Origin: Tidjanibacter sp.
Lineage (GTDB): Bacteria > Bacteroidota > Bacteroidia > Bacteroidales > Rikenellaceae
DNA: 64,000 nt
Direction of reading: 5' to 3'
Assembly: GCA_017466345.1 (NCBI GenBank)
Contig: JAFTUI010000007.1
Span: 1-64,000, forward strand
Both the position numbers and the translations under genes were made by a program. Under the pieces are notes generated by a model. That model searched no databases. It saw only the letters and a list, made by a program, of their open reading frames with translations, and was not told the DNA's origin. Position 1 is the first letter of the stretch. Each line of letters begins with the position of its first letter. Positions 26,823 to 35,232 of the stretch are shown here, piece after piece.

Positions 26823-26923
26823 CCCCCCACATTCACGGGTATTAAAAAAGATACCTGTGTTCTATTGCTCATCATTCCCCCTCGGAGCGCGGGTATTAAA
26901 AAAGATACCCGAGAATGTGGGGG
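26823..26923. repeat. Family F composite palindrome (two GGGTAT hairpins inside an outer stem)
   Basis: Outer stem CCCCCACATTC (26824-26834) with GAATGTGGGGG (26913-26923), 11 bp perfect. Inside are two copies of the 22-nt unit CGGGTAT-taaaaaag-ATACCCG (26836-26857, with one mismatch, and 26890-26911). Confidence 0.8.
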
Positions 26924-26975
26924 TTGCTTTGTGAGGCTATTTTTTGGTGTGATGCAATGCCCTTTACGGTGAGTG

Positions 26976-27007
26976 TTGTTCGTTTTGCGAAAATTTTTCT
27001 ATATTTG
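26976..27007 (+). promoter_or_regulatory. Promoter of the 27012-27262 candidate RNA
   Basis: TTG (26976-26978) and exact -7 box TATATTTG (27000-27007), spacing 21 nt. Transcription would start near 27012-27015, more than 320 nt before the next start codon, so the first product is a long untranslated RNA. Confidence 0.65.
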
Positions 27008-27011
27008 TGGT

Positions 27012-27262
27012 GTCTAATGGCTTCCGAGCCTACGGACAAACATAATTGAAAGTGTTTTCGCACTGTCCGAGATAAGAAATCTGGAAAATTTCACGAAGTA
27101 AGGACAACGAATAGCACTCATTCCTTGTATATATGCCGTTGGTGTACCCACGCCGATAGTGTATTGTACATAGGTGTGGGGCATTGTATCGTTTATTTAC
27201 TTCGGGCATTCCAGAGCCTCTTATCTGATAAACGAAATCAACTACACACTTTCTTTTTTGTA
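27012..27262 (+). ncRNA. Candidate structured RNA (long interrupted hairpin, 6S-like) or leader
   Basis: Successive nested pairings, from outside in: AGATAAGA (27070-27077) with TCTTATCT (27219-27226); TCTGG (27080-27084) with CCAGA (27211-27215); CGAAGTAA (27094-27101) with TTACTTCG (27197-27204); AACGA (27106-27110) with TCGTT (27189-27193). A separate 5' hairpin pairs CGGAC (27033-27037) with GTCCG (27065-27069) and AGTG with CACT inside. A competing helix TCGTTTAT (27189-27196) with ATAAACGA (27228-27235) cannot coexist with the main stem. A T-rich tract (27250-27259) could end it. The long single hairpin with internal loops resembles 6S RNA, but no family consensus was checked; it may instead be a regulatory 5' leader of the next gene. 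Confidence 0.45.
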
Positions 27263-27335
27263 AATAATCACCGCATAGGAGTTGTACGGTAGTATGTTGT
27301 TTGGTACTAACATGTTAAACTAAATAATTGTTGCT

Positions 27336-30152
27336 ATGAAAAAACTTTTCACACTCTTTGCTGTGCTTGCAATGTTCGCAATGGCGGGCTGCGAGTCGCT
27401 TGGTGATGACAACATCACCGAAGAGACCTATTCCATTAATGGTGCAATTCAAAAAGGTCCCTTTATTCAAGGCTCCTCTATCACCATTCAACCTCTCAAC
27501 AAACACCTTAAACCCAATGGCCAGATGTATACTACGCAGACTACCAACGATGCGGGTATGTTCGAGATGGACGGTGTTAACTCCAAGTATGCGGAGATTA
27601 TCGCAACGGGATATTATTTCGATGAGGTCGAGGGCAAAATATCTGCCGCCCCACTCACTCTTCGCTCCATTGCCGACCTTAAAGACGGAACGCAGACCAA
27701 TGTAAACCTCCTTACATCACTTACATACAACCGTATCAAAAACCTTGTGACAAACGAGGGCAAGGGCATTTCGGAGGCTCAGGAGCAAGCCGAGAAAGAA
27801 CTCTATACGGCATTGGGAATCCCCGCAGAGTTGCAGCCCAATGTTAGTTGTGGTGCTATGAACATTGCTAACAATGGCGAGGGCAATGGTCTGTTGTTGG
27901 CAATATCGGTCATATTACAACATGGTCGTAGTGTAGGAGAACTTTCGGAGTTTTTGGCACAACTAAGCACTGACCTTGCAGATGATGGTAATATATCAAC
28001 TCAACTATTAAACAAATTAACTATCATAAACAACAATGAGTCTATAGATGGTATAAGTAGTTATAGTCAATTGGCTGAGAGCGTGAGAGGGAATTTGTCA
28101 AATAGATACTACGAGCTCGGCATAACCATTTCTCTCCCCACAATCACCTCATATCTTGCACTATTTGATGATGTTGATAATAATGGTATTTGGGATGGTA
28201 AAGAATTTGCCATTCTTGAATATAATCACATTGATTTACCCTTGTCTGCAACGGAGTTTGATTTGCCACTTTTGTCTGACATCAACAAATGTGACATAAG
28301 TGTTGAGAAAGACATTGACTGGGTGTCGCTATCTATCAACGACAACACCTGTACGGTAAGTGTTTCTGCTAATTATACAAATAATGGTCGTAGCGCCACA
28401 ATTATCTTAAAAGATAAGAAAAGCGATGACGCTTTGTTGTTTTCAATTTTCCAAAGTTGCTCCCAAAGCATCATTACTTACACCTACAATCCATCGCAAT
28501 CTAATGGCAAAATCACAATAATTGCATCAGAAGAGAGTGTTGATCAGGTGGCATCAAATGGAAATGGCGCTATTTTCTTTGACAACTCGCCATCAATCAT
28601 TTATTCGGTTAGTGGCAAAATTACAACTATCTCTTTCCCCGAAAGTGTCGTTACCATCAAAAACAATGCATTTCAAGACTGCAAAAGTATCCAAAGCGTA
28701 AATTTAGGAATTAAGACAACGACTATCGAAGACAGTGCATTTTGTGACTGTTCAGAGCTTGAAAATATAAACATTCCCGAAAGCGTCACAACAATTGGCG
28801 ATAGGGCGTTCTATGGCTGTTCTAAACTCAAAAATATCACAATCCACGAGAGAATAACCTCAGTTGGTGCCAACGCACTTTATGGTTGTACAGGTACTCT
28901 CACCATTAATAGTAAAATCATCGAAACAGATTTCGATAGTTATAGCTCTCCATTTATCCACTTAACATTTTCTTCAATTGTCTTTGGAGAAAATATAACA
29001 AAAATAGGAGATATGGCGCTTTATGATTGTCCGAATCTTACAAGCATAACCATTCCCAATAGGGTTACATCGCTGGGAAAAGGTTTTTTGGCACTAACGG
29101 GTCTGACAAATATCACTATTCCAGAAAGTGTTTCTCATATTGGGGAGTCCGCATTCTCCAATTGTCAAAACCTCGAAAGGTTTGATAGCACATTTGCTAG
29201 TGATGATGGAAGATGTCTGATTGTTGATGGGATTCTTACATCCTTTGCTCCCGCAGGACTTACTGAATACACCATTCCCGATGGTATTACAGCAATTGGG
29301 GAAAGTGTGTTCACGGAAAATACACTTTCTCGAATTGACATTCCAAACGGCGTAACATCAATAGGCGCTTATGCTTTCTATTGCTGTAACAATCTTACAA
29401 GAATTGACATTCCTGCAAGTGTTACGCAAATTGGAGAAGGAGCTTTTATTGAATACGATGGCTTAATGAGAGAAATTCACATATCTGATTTGACAGCTTG
29501 GATAAACATCAACTTTTATTCAACTCCTTTTTATGCTCACAATTTGTATCTCAATGGCGAATTAGTTACTGAAGTGATTATCCCCGAAGGAATAACCACA
29601 ATTAAGGGTTTAGTATTTAGTTATTGCACAAATATCACAAAAATTTCTTGCCCCGATAGCGTCACTACGATTGGAGGTGGTGCATTCAATGGTTGTTCGA
29701 GCCTTGCAAGCATAACTATTCCCGGTGGTGTGACTGAGATTGGAGGTGGTGCATTCTATGGTTGTTCGAGCCTTGCAAGCATAACTATTCCCGGTGGTGT
29801 GACTGAGATTGGATGGGGCGCATTCATGTATTGTACAAGCCTTGAGAGCGTAACTATTAGCGAGGGTGTCACTTCGATTGGAGATTTGGTATTCGATGGT
29901 TGCACCTCGCTGACAAATATTACTATTCCTGATAGTGTTACTTCGATTGGAGAGTATGCATTCTATGGTTGTTCGAGCCTTGCAGAAGTTTATTGCAAGC
30001 CCACAACACCGCCAATAGGAGGTGATTTTATGTTCTACGACAATGCTTCGGGACGCAAGATTTATGTGCCCACCGAGAGCGTGGAAGAATATAAGGCTGC
30101 CGAGGGTTGGAACGAGTATGACTACTGCATTGTGGGCTACGACTTTGAGTAG
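27336..30152 (+). CDS. BspA-type leucine-rich-repeat lipoprotein
   Basis: A 938-residue surface lipoprotein. The signal peptide ends in a lipobox (AMAGC, Cys19). Residues ~30-340 form an N-terminal region rich in beta structure plus helices. A BACON-like segment near 325-375 (DWVSLSINDNTCTVSVSA) follows. The rest, from about 385, is a chain of BspA/LRR_5 repeats of 23 residues with the pattern SVTTIGDRAFYGCSKLKNITIP. Such proteins bind host or bacterial surface proteins or polymers; the ligand here is unknown. The gene is visibly more AT-rich than its neighbours, especially from ~27950. It ends with near-identical repeats (29670-29807). Confidence 0.85.
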   Translation: MKKLFTLFAVLAMFAMAGCESLGDDNITEETYSINGAIQKGPFIQGSSITIQPLNKHLKPNGQMYTTQTTNDAGMFEMDGVNSKYAEIIATGYYFDEVEGKISAAPLTLRSIADLKDGTQTNVNLLTSLTYNRIKNLVTNEGKGISEAQEQAEKELYTALGIPAELQPNVSCGAMNIANNGEGNGLLLAISVILQHGRSVGELSEFLAQLSTDLADDGNISTQLLNKLTIINNNESIDGISSYSQLAESVRGNLSNRYYELGITISLPTITSYLALFDDVDNNGIWDGKEFAILEYNHIDLPLSATEFDLPLLSDINKCDISVEKDIDWVSLSINDNTCTVSVSANYTNNGRSATIILKDKKSDDALLFSIFQSCSQSIITYTYNPSQSNGKITIIASEESVDQVASNGNGAIFFDNSPSIIYSVSGKITTISFPESVVTIKNNAFQDCKSIQSVNLGIKTTTIEDSAFCDCSELENINIPESVTTIGDRAFYGCSKLKNITIHERITSVGANALYGCTGTLTINSKIIETDFDSYSSPFIHLTFSSIVFGENITKIGDMALYDCPNLTSITIPNRVTSLGKGFLALTGLTNITIPESVSHIGESAFSNCQNLERFDSTFASDDGRCLIVDGILTSFAPAGLTEYTIPDGITAIGESVFTENTLSRIDIPNGVTSIGAYAFYCCNNLTRIDIPASVTQIGEGAFIEYDGLMREIHISDLTAWININFYSTPFYAHNLYLNGELVTEVIIPEGITTIKGLVFSYCTNITKISCPDSVTTIGGGAFNGCSSLASITIPGGVTEIGGGAFYGCSSLASITIPGGVTEIGWGAFMYCTSLESVTISEGVTSIGDLVFDGCTSLTNITIPDSVTSIGEYAFYGCSSLAEVYCKPTTPPIGGDFMFYDNASGRKIYVPTESVEEYKAAEGWNEYDYCIVGYDFE
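29670..29807 (+). repeat. Two 69-nt coding repeats in the LRR gene
   Basis: Units 29670-29738 and 29739-29807 differ at one base (CAATGG versus CTATGG). Each encodes one 23-residue LRR unit, pointing to recent duplication. Confidence 0.85.
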
Positions 30153-30289
30153 GCGTTAAGGTCATTAAGGGCGTTAAAGTCTTTAAGGTCATTAACGAAA
30201 TCGCTATTTTGCTCGCGGGTATCAAAAAAGATACCCGCGAGTATTTATAAGGCATATAGGGCGTATAAGGCGTATAAGCCTTATAGGCG
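30153..30289. repeat. Family A tract and family F hairpin
   Basis: GTTAAGGTCATTAAGGGCG-type units (30154-30193). Then a 30-nt perfect family F hairpin CTCGCGGGTAT-caaaaaag-ATACCCGCGAG (30212-30241). Then GGCATATAGG/GGCGTATAAGG units ending at family B. Confidence 0.75.
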
Positions 30290-30340
30290 ACAGACCTCTC
30301 CCCCGCTGCGCGGACCCTCCCCTAACTTAGGGGAGGGTTT
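30290..30340. repeat. Family B palindrome, copy B4
   Basis: Constant ACAGACCTCTCCC, hairpin CCGC-tgc-GCGG (30303-30313), constant ACCCTCCC, hairpin CTCCCCT-aactt-AGGGGAG. Confidence 0.8.
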
Positions 30341-30397
30341 AAGAACAGATTTTTCGGGGAGGTGTGAGGCTCTCCGAAGGAGAGTGGCGGGCAAAAG

Positions 30398-30438
30398 AAT
30401 AGCCCTCTCAAACTCGTTTGAAAGAGGGCTATTGTTTT
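30398..30438. terminator. Hairpin terminator between LRR gene and CotH gene
   Basis: Arms AATAGCCCTCT(CAAAC) and (GTTTG)AAAGAGGGCTATT, then GTTTT. It lies 245 nt after the LRR stop codon, between convergent genes, and could serve either direction. Confidence 0.65.
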
Positions 30439-30485
30439 GACAGCCAAGCTATCTGCGAAAGATAGTCACACCTCACCGCAAAGGC

Positions 30486-30645
30486 TGCACTAAAAGTTTT
30501 TGGTTCCGCTTTTTACAAAAAGGCGTCAGAGTGACGCTTTTGTGCAGGTGGCTCCGAAGCCACTCCTAAGCAAAGCGGTAGGTAGTACCACAAAAGGTTG
30601 GTACACTAAAAGTTTTTGGTCCCGCTTTTTACAAAAAGCGGAGAA
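30486..30645 (-). repeat. Family E repeats, copies E3 and E4
   Basis: Two copies of CACTAAAAGTTTTTGGT (30488 on, and 30604 on), each followed by a T/A hairpin: CCGCTTTTTacAAAAAGGCG and CCGCTTTTTacAAAAAGCGG. Between them lie GGCGTCAGAGTGACGC and GGTGGCTCCGAAGCCACTCC palindromes. Compared with E1/E2 (GCACC/GGTGC) the stem closing pairs differ on both sides. E4 ends 11 nt from the CotH gene stop codon. Confidence 0.75.
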
Positions 30646-30655
30646 AAAGCAAAAA

Positions 30656-32554
30656 TCAATCCCAATCGCCGCTATTGAAGGCGTTGTTGATGTCGGCGAG
30701 GCGTTCGGAGTAGATGGTGCGCATACGGGCGACAGCCTCGTTCCAGGGGAGTGCCTCGTCGCCATTCACACCGCCCGTATCTTGTGGGTTCCAGAGTGCG
30801 AAGTTGCGCTGTGCCGAGAGGCTGAGGCGTTCCGCTTCGGAGTCCATAAAGTCGAGTAGCGCGAGCAGGCGTGGGTAGAGTTCTGCCCAACGCTCTTTGG
30901 CGAGAGTGCGCATTGCGGGGTCTTTGAGCAGTCGGTTGTACCATAGTGCACCCGTAAGATAGAGCTTGCCCTTTGCCGAGGTGGAAACCTTGTAGGAGAA
31001 TGTGCCCCAATCGAAGTCCCAGATGGGTCCCGCGGTGAGCCTGCCGCCTCGGTCCTTGTACATATAGACACTTCCGGGGTTGTTTATCTCGTGGTTAAGA
31101 CAGACCTCAAAGACGAGCCAATAGTCTATGAAGGATTGCTGGTCTATGTAGTTTGCGTAGCCACTCTCGGGCGAGAGATAATCCTCCGAGTAGATAAGAC
31201 GCTCCAAAGAGTTGATGTACTCCTGCGCCCAGGCGAATTGCTCCGCCGTAAGGTCCTCCTCATCGGGCGACTTTATGGCAAAGGGGGTGTTGCGCGAGGT
31301 ACGCCACTGCCACTCGTTGTCGAAGTGGAAGTCGAGCTCGAAGAGATAACCGCCCGTAAGAGCCTCGCCAGCGTTATCCTCGGGAGTCATCTCGGTGATA
31401 TTCACACGATTTTCATCTACCTTTATGTGCTCCGTTAGCAGATAACAACCCAAGTGCTTGCCATTGAGGAAGAGTTCTACATACTCATTGCGGGGTGTCC
31501 ACGCTAAGGAGGTCTGCTGGGCGATTTTCAGTGCCATACGATTGCGGAGCATCGTTTTGTCCATAGCGTTTGCCAAGAGCACCCAACGCTTGTGCTTGGG
31601 CATACCGAGCACCGAGGTTTTCTTCTCGAATTTCAGTGCGTAGGGTTTCTTGTTCCAGCCCCAAGTGGTGTTGCCACGACCTCGGATATTGACCTCGGCA
31701 TCCTCCAAGTCGTCATACTGCCCCATACCATTTATGGAGAGCGTTGCGCTCTTCCAATCCTCCTTGGAGGTTACGGGACCTCTATCGGCGGTATAGATGT
31801 GCATTACGGGCAGCCCCGTAAAGTTCGTAAGCCTCACTCGGAACTGCTCCGAGCCGACCGTATATACAACCTCTTGCGAGAAGTCCACAACACTCTCTCC
31901 GCTCTGCTGCACCACTCCTCCGATGGTTGCCTCAGCACTACTCTCGAAACGCGCCACAAGAGCCATATCGGCTAAGGGCTCCTCGGTTGCGCCCGAGAAG
32001 GTGCGAGTTGCGGAGTCGTAGACCATCCACACATCGCCCGAGAGCGCAGGGTTGTCCGCACGCAAGAAACGTAGGTTCCTCAGCGTATATTCCATATTGC
32101 GGCTGCTGACCTCGAAAGGCTCGGTATAGAGCGTTGTTTGCCCATTTGTAACCCTCACTCTTAGGCTCTCGCAAAACTCCCCTATGGGGTTTTTGCGGGC
32201 GAGGAACAAACGCCATCGCCCCTCAGTCTGGGTAGGCTCCGCTTTGCGTAGAGCGAGGTGCTCAGGAGCCGCGTCACTCTCGGCAGCCACAAGCGAAAAG
32301 CATTCTGCCTCAACCTCGGCTGTGGGCTCCTCAATCAGAAGATAGAGAGCCACCTCATCCGAAAAGTCGAGAACATAAGACTCCTGCTCCACACTTACAG
32401 CAAGGAGTTCGCCCTCGGCGGGTTGCTCTATTGGTGGAGGTGTAGGCTCTTCGGGATTAGGGGTTACGGTTGGCTCTTCGGGGGCGGGTGTACAGCCCAC
32501 CATAAGGGCTGCCACCGCTCCCAACAGATATTTTATGTGCTTAGAGAGTTTCAT
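30656..32554 (-). CDS. CotH kinase family lipoprotein
   Basis: A 632-residue lipoprotein (lipobox at Cys21, VGC), a Pro/Glu/Thr-rich linker (22-46), Ig-like N-terminal segments, then a CotH domain from ~290. CotH marks: NRMALKIAQQTSLAWTPRNEY, ELFLNGKHLGCYLLTEHIKVDENRVNI, and the metal-binding IWDFDWGTF near the C-terminus. CotH domains are protein-kinase-like; some phosphorylate coat proteins. In Bacteroidota such proteins are exported and often sit near glycan or adhesin genes. The start overlaps the stop codon of the upstream lipoprotein (shared base 32554), so the two are translationally coupled. Substrate unknown. Confidence 0.88.
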   Translation of the reverse strand: MKLSKHIKYLLGAVAALMVGCTPAPEEPTVTPNPEEPTPPPIEQPAEGELLAVSVEQESYVLDFSDEVALYLLIEEPTAEVEAECFSLVAAESDAAPEHLALRKAEPTQTEGRWRLFLARKNPIGEFCESLRVRVTNGQTTLYTEPFEVSSRNMEYTLRNLRFLRADNPALSGDVWMVYDSATRTFSGATEEPLADMALVARFESSAEATIGGVVQQSGESVVDFSQEVVYTVGSEQFRVRLTNFTGLPVMHIYTADRGPVTSKEDWKSATLSINGMGQYDDLEDAEVNIRGRGNTTWGWNKKPYALKFEKKTSVLGMPKHKRWVLLANAMDKTMLRNRMALKIAQQTSLAWTPRNEYVELFLNGKHLGCYLLTEHIKVDENRVNITEMTPEDNAGEALTGGYLFELDFHFDNEWQWRTSRNTPFAIKSPDEEDLTAEQFAWAQEYINSLERLIYSEDYLSPESGYANYIDQQSFIDYWLVFEVCLNHEINNPGSVYMYKDRGGRLTAGPIWDFDWGTFSYKVSTSAKGKLYLTGALWYNRLLKDPAMRTLAKERWAELYPRLLALLDFMDSEAERLSLSAQRNFALWNPQDTGGVNGDEALPWNEAVARMRTIYSERLADINNAFNSGDWD

Positions 32555-34950
32555 TATTCAGCGCTTTGTGTTACTTTCACTACAAGACAGGGATCGGGGA
32601 TGTTGTAGCCCTCGTATGCCTGACCGGCTGCTGTTGCAGGATGAACGTGGATGTAGCCCACACGACTCTTGCCCGAGGTATTCTCGGTTGCCGAGTAGTT
32701 GAGCCGGTCGCCACCCACGCCTGCCGAGAGCCAATCAATCGAATTACCCTCTGCATCGACATAGGTGTAGGTCATAGCGTGCGCATCATCGCCAAAGGTG
32801 TTGTCACGAGTGCCATCTACCACACCGTCAATAACCTTATAAACCGACATCCAATGAACTCCCACATTGGTTGCACCTACTGCGCCCGTTGTCATCTCCT
32901 TCTGCAAGACGATGTTGTTGGGATCGTTGCCGAAGGTGTAGACAGCCACAGGAGCATAGCTCGAAGCGGGCATCTGAGTAACCTCAATGGTCACTACGGG
33001 GTTGCCACCAACAATCTCCACCTCCGAATCGCTTTCGGGATAAGAGAGTGTTACCACACCCTTGCGCCAATCTGCCTCGGCAGAGGAGTCAGCGGTCAGA
33101 TAGACGTGATTGCCACCTATGCGAGCAGTGAGCCACGAAGCATTACTCTCCACCACGAGCGAAGCGAACCACTTCGAGCCGCCATCATCGGTCTGCGAGC
33201 CATCGACCATAGCAAAGAAGTAGCCCAAATCGCGCTCGGTCAAACCTGCGGGAGTTACCACCAACGATGTAGAGAGATTGGCGGTGGTGTAGTAAAGTTC
33301 GCTCCTTTCGCCCACAGCCTTGCTTGGTTGCTGCACAACCTCAATAGTGAAGGCAGTGTTGTCGGGAGTCATAATGTAGGTTTCGGTGTCGCCCTTGAAG
33401 GTAGCAGTGATGGTTGCCCTGCGCTCCTCGGTGGTCGATGGGTTGGGCTCGATGGCTGCAAGTTCGAGGTTATTGAAGTTGGCACTCACAACAGCCACAG
33501 TACACCAATCGGCATTGGTGGTAACCTCCACCGTCTTGAAGAAGGGCTCGATAGCCTCTGCATCTGCCACAGCGGTAGCCGAGCCATCCAAGTAGGCAAG
33601 GAAATATCCCAAGCCCTTTACGCCACTCTGACCGCCACCGGGGATAGTCACCACAGCATCGCCAAACCATTGGTATGCAAGTGAGTGGGTTGCAGTGGCA
33701 CCATTTTGAGCCACCTCGATAGTGGCAATGACGGGATTTTCGATAGCGTACTCCTTGGTAGAGGGGGTGTAGAGCAGTTTTACGGTTGCGGTGCGTCCCT
33801 CGGTGGAGTCGTTTTTGGCAATGGTCAGCACGGGGTGGTTGTTGTTTACAATCTTTCCGCTTACCCAATCGGCAGCCGCGCCATCTGCGCCCTCAATCTC
33901 AAATGAGATTTGGGTGTAGTAGTCGGCAGTATAGTTGGTGGTATCCTCCACGCCATCTACGCTTGCCAAGTAGTATCCCATATCCTGCTCGCCACCCAAT
34001 GCGCTCATCGAGAGCGAAGTGATGACATTGGCTGCATTGTAGGTCACCACCTTTGTGCCGTGCTCCAAGCGCGAGGTGGCATTTTTGAGGTCGAAATAGT
34101 GGGTATGTACTGCGCCACACTCAAAGGTCAACTCTTGCTCGCCATAGTCGAAGGTATATTTTGCCACATCGGTCTTTACGACAACCTTAGCACCCGCACT
34201 CTTGGCAGGCAGCAACTCCATAAAGATGCCCTTTGCAGTATCCTTGTCGGCACCGACCTCATAGGGGGTATTGAGAGTTGCTACAACACTCTGCGAGGGG
34301 GTTTCGCTTGTCGATACTGCCGAGGTGTTCTTTGCAAGGTCGTAGAGCAGAGTACCCGCAATGGGGGCAGCGGCTTCGAGGGTTACGGAGAGCACTTTCT
34401 CGCCAACGAGAGCCTCCTCAGAGGAGTAGACCACATAGCGAGCCAGCGAGGTTGCAAGAGCCATATTGACCGTAGCCCCGGGTGCGCTAACGGGAGTCAG
34501 CATAGGCTCAGTATCCACGAGAGAGAGGGCAAGCCCCTGAGTGCTACCCGCAGCATTGAGCGTTACCGAAGGTGCAACCCTCACCTGCAACTGAGTGGGA
34601 GTGAGCACATTGGGCGCAAAGAAAGCCCTTGCCGAAGTGGTTTCGTAGGGAATGTCGAACGAGAAGTGTGCCACGCCATTCTCTACCTCCACCGACTTGG
34701 ACTCCACTTGCTGGGCCTCATTGGTAAGCAGCACGAGTTTGCAATTCTGGGGCTCCCAATCGAACTCCATAGCATCCGAGAGCGAAGCCTTCGAGATTGC
34801 CTCAAAGGTTGCTTCCACCTCCAAAGTGCGAATGGTGGGCGTTGGTTCGGGTTCGGGCTTAGGTTGTGGCTGAGGTTCTGGTGTCTCCTCACAAGCAGCC
34901 ATAAAGAGCGTAAGTAGTGCAACTGCACCGAGTTTTAGTAAATTTTTCAT
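32554..34950 (-). CDS. Fimbrillin-like/BACON-repeat lipoprotein
   Basis: A 798-residue lipoprotein: signal peptide with lipobox (FMAAC, Cys19), a proline/glutamate linker, then a fimbrillin-like domain (~30-310). After it come four BACON-like Ig repeats, each opening with a variant of LGYFLAYLDG and closing with TIEV-x-Q (motifs ADWVSG, ADWCTV, ASWLTA, IDWLSA mark each repeat). Ordering matches the lipoprotein at 48055-50574, including the shared KTDVAxYTF segment, so they are paralogues. The start at 34950 was chosen for the signal peptide. The -7 box TAAATTTG (34999-35006, minus) supports it. It is the first gene of the pair with CotH. Confidence 0.82.
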   Translation of the reverse strand: MKNLLKLGAVALLTLFMAACEETPEPQPQPKPEPEPTPTIRTLEVEATFEAISKASLSDAMEFDWEPQNCKLVLLTNEAQQVESKSVEVENGVAHFSFDIPYETTSARAFFAPNVLTPTQLQVRVAPSVTLNAAGSTQGLALSLVDTEPMLTPVSAPGATVNMALATSLARYVVYSSEEALVGEKVLSVTLEAAAPIAGTLLYDLAKNTSAVSTSETPSQSVVATLNTPYEVGADKDTAKGIFMELLPAKSAGAKVVVKTDVAKYTFDYGEQELTFECGAVHTHYFDLKNATSRLEHGTKVVTYNAANVITSLSMSALGGEQDMGYYLASVDGVEDTTNYTADYYTQISFEIEGADGAAADWVSGKIVNNNHPVLTIAKNDSTEGRTATVKLLYTPSTKEYAIENPVIATIEVAQNGATATHSLAYQWFGDAVVTIPGGGQSGVKGLGYFLAYLDGSATAVADAEAIEPFFKTVEVTTNADWCTVAVVSANFNNLELAAIEPNPSTTEERRATITATFKGDTETYIMTPDNTAFTIEVVQQPSKAVGERSELYYTTANLSTSLVVTPAGLTERDLGYFFAMVDGSQTDDGGSKWFASLVVESNASWLTARIGGNHVYLTADSSAEADWRKGVVTLSYPESDSEVEIVGGNPVVTIEVTQMPASSYAPVAVYTFGNDPNNIVLQKEMTTGAVGATNVGVHWMSVYKVIDGVVDGTRDNTFGDDAHAMTYTYVDAEGNSIDWLSAGVGGDRLNYSATENTSGKSRVGYIHVHPATAAGQAYEGYNIPDPCLVVKVTQSAE

Positions 34951-34998
34951 AGGTTTTGGGGTTATTTGATTAGTGAATGTTTTGTGCTGAGTTCTCAA

Positions 34999-35006
34999 CA
35001 AATTTA
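34999..35006 (-). promoter_or_regulatory. Promoter of the fimbrillin/BACON-CotH pair
   Basis: Exact leftward -7 box TAAATTTG, 49 nt before the start codon at 34950; no clear -33 box. Confidence 0.5.
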
Positions 35007-35203
35007 CTAATAATAAGTGCGCTCTGGGCGACCACTCTCTAAAAAAGTGGATTGTGGGCATAAACACACACCACACAACAACCTACCAATCAGCAAATTA
35101 ACACCGAAACACAACCACTCTAAAAGTAGATTATGCGGAGATCGAAATCGCCTTTGGTGGGAAGAAAACACCTTTTAGATTTTTTATTTTAGCAGAAAAT
35201 CCT

Positions 35204-35211
35204 TACATTTG
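35204..35211 (+). promoter_or_regulatory. Promoter of the DUF6377 regulator gene
   Basis: Exact rightward -7 box TACATTTG, 22 nt before the start codon at 35233. The region at -33 is T-rich without TTTG. Confidence 0.5.
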
Positions 35212-35232
35212 TGTAACTACTAATACGGAGCA

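Noticed and set aside
27012-27262. RNase P RNA or tmRNA
   Set aside because: No GAGGAAAGTCC or ACAGAA motifs of RNase P RNA, and no tRNA-like ends or CCA for tmRNA.
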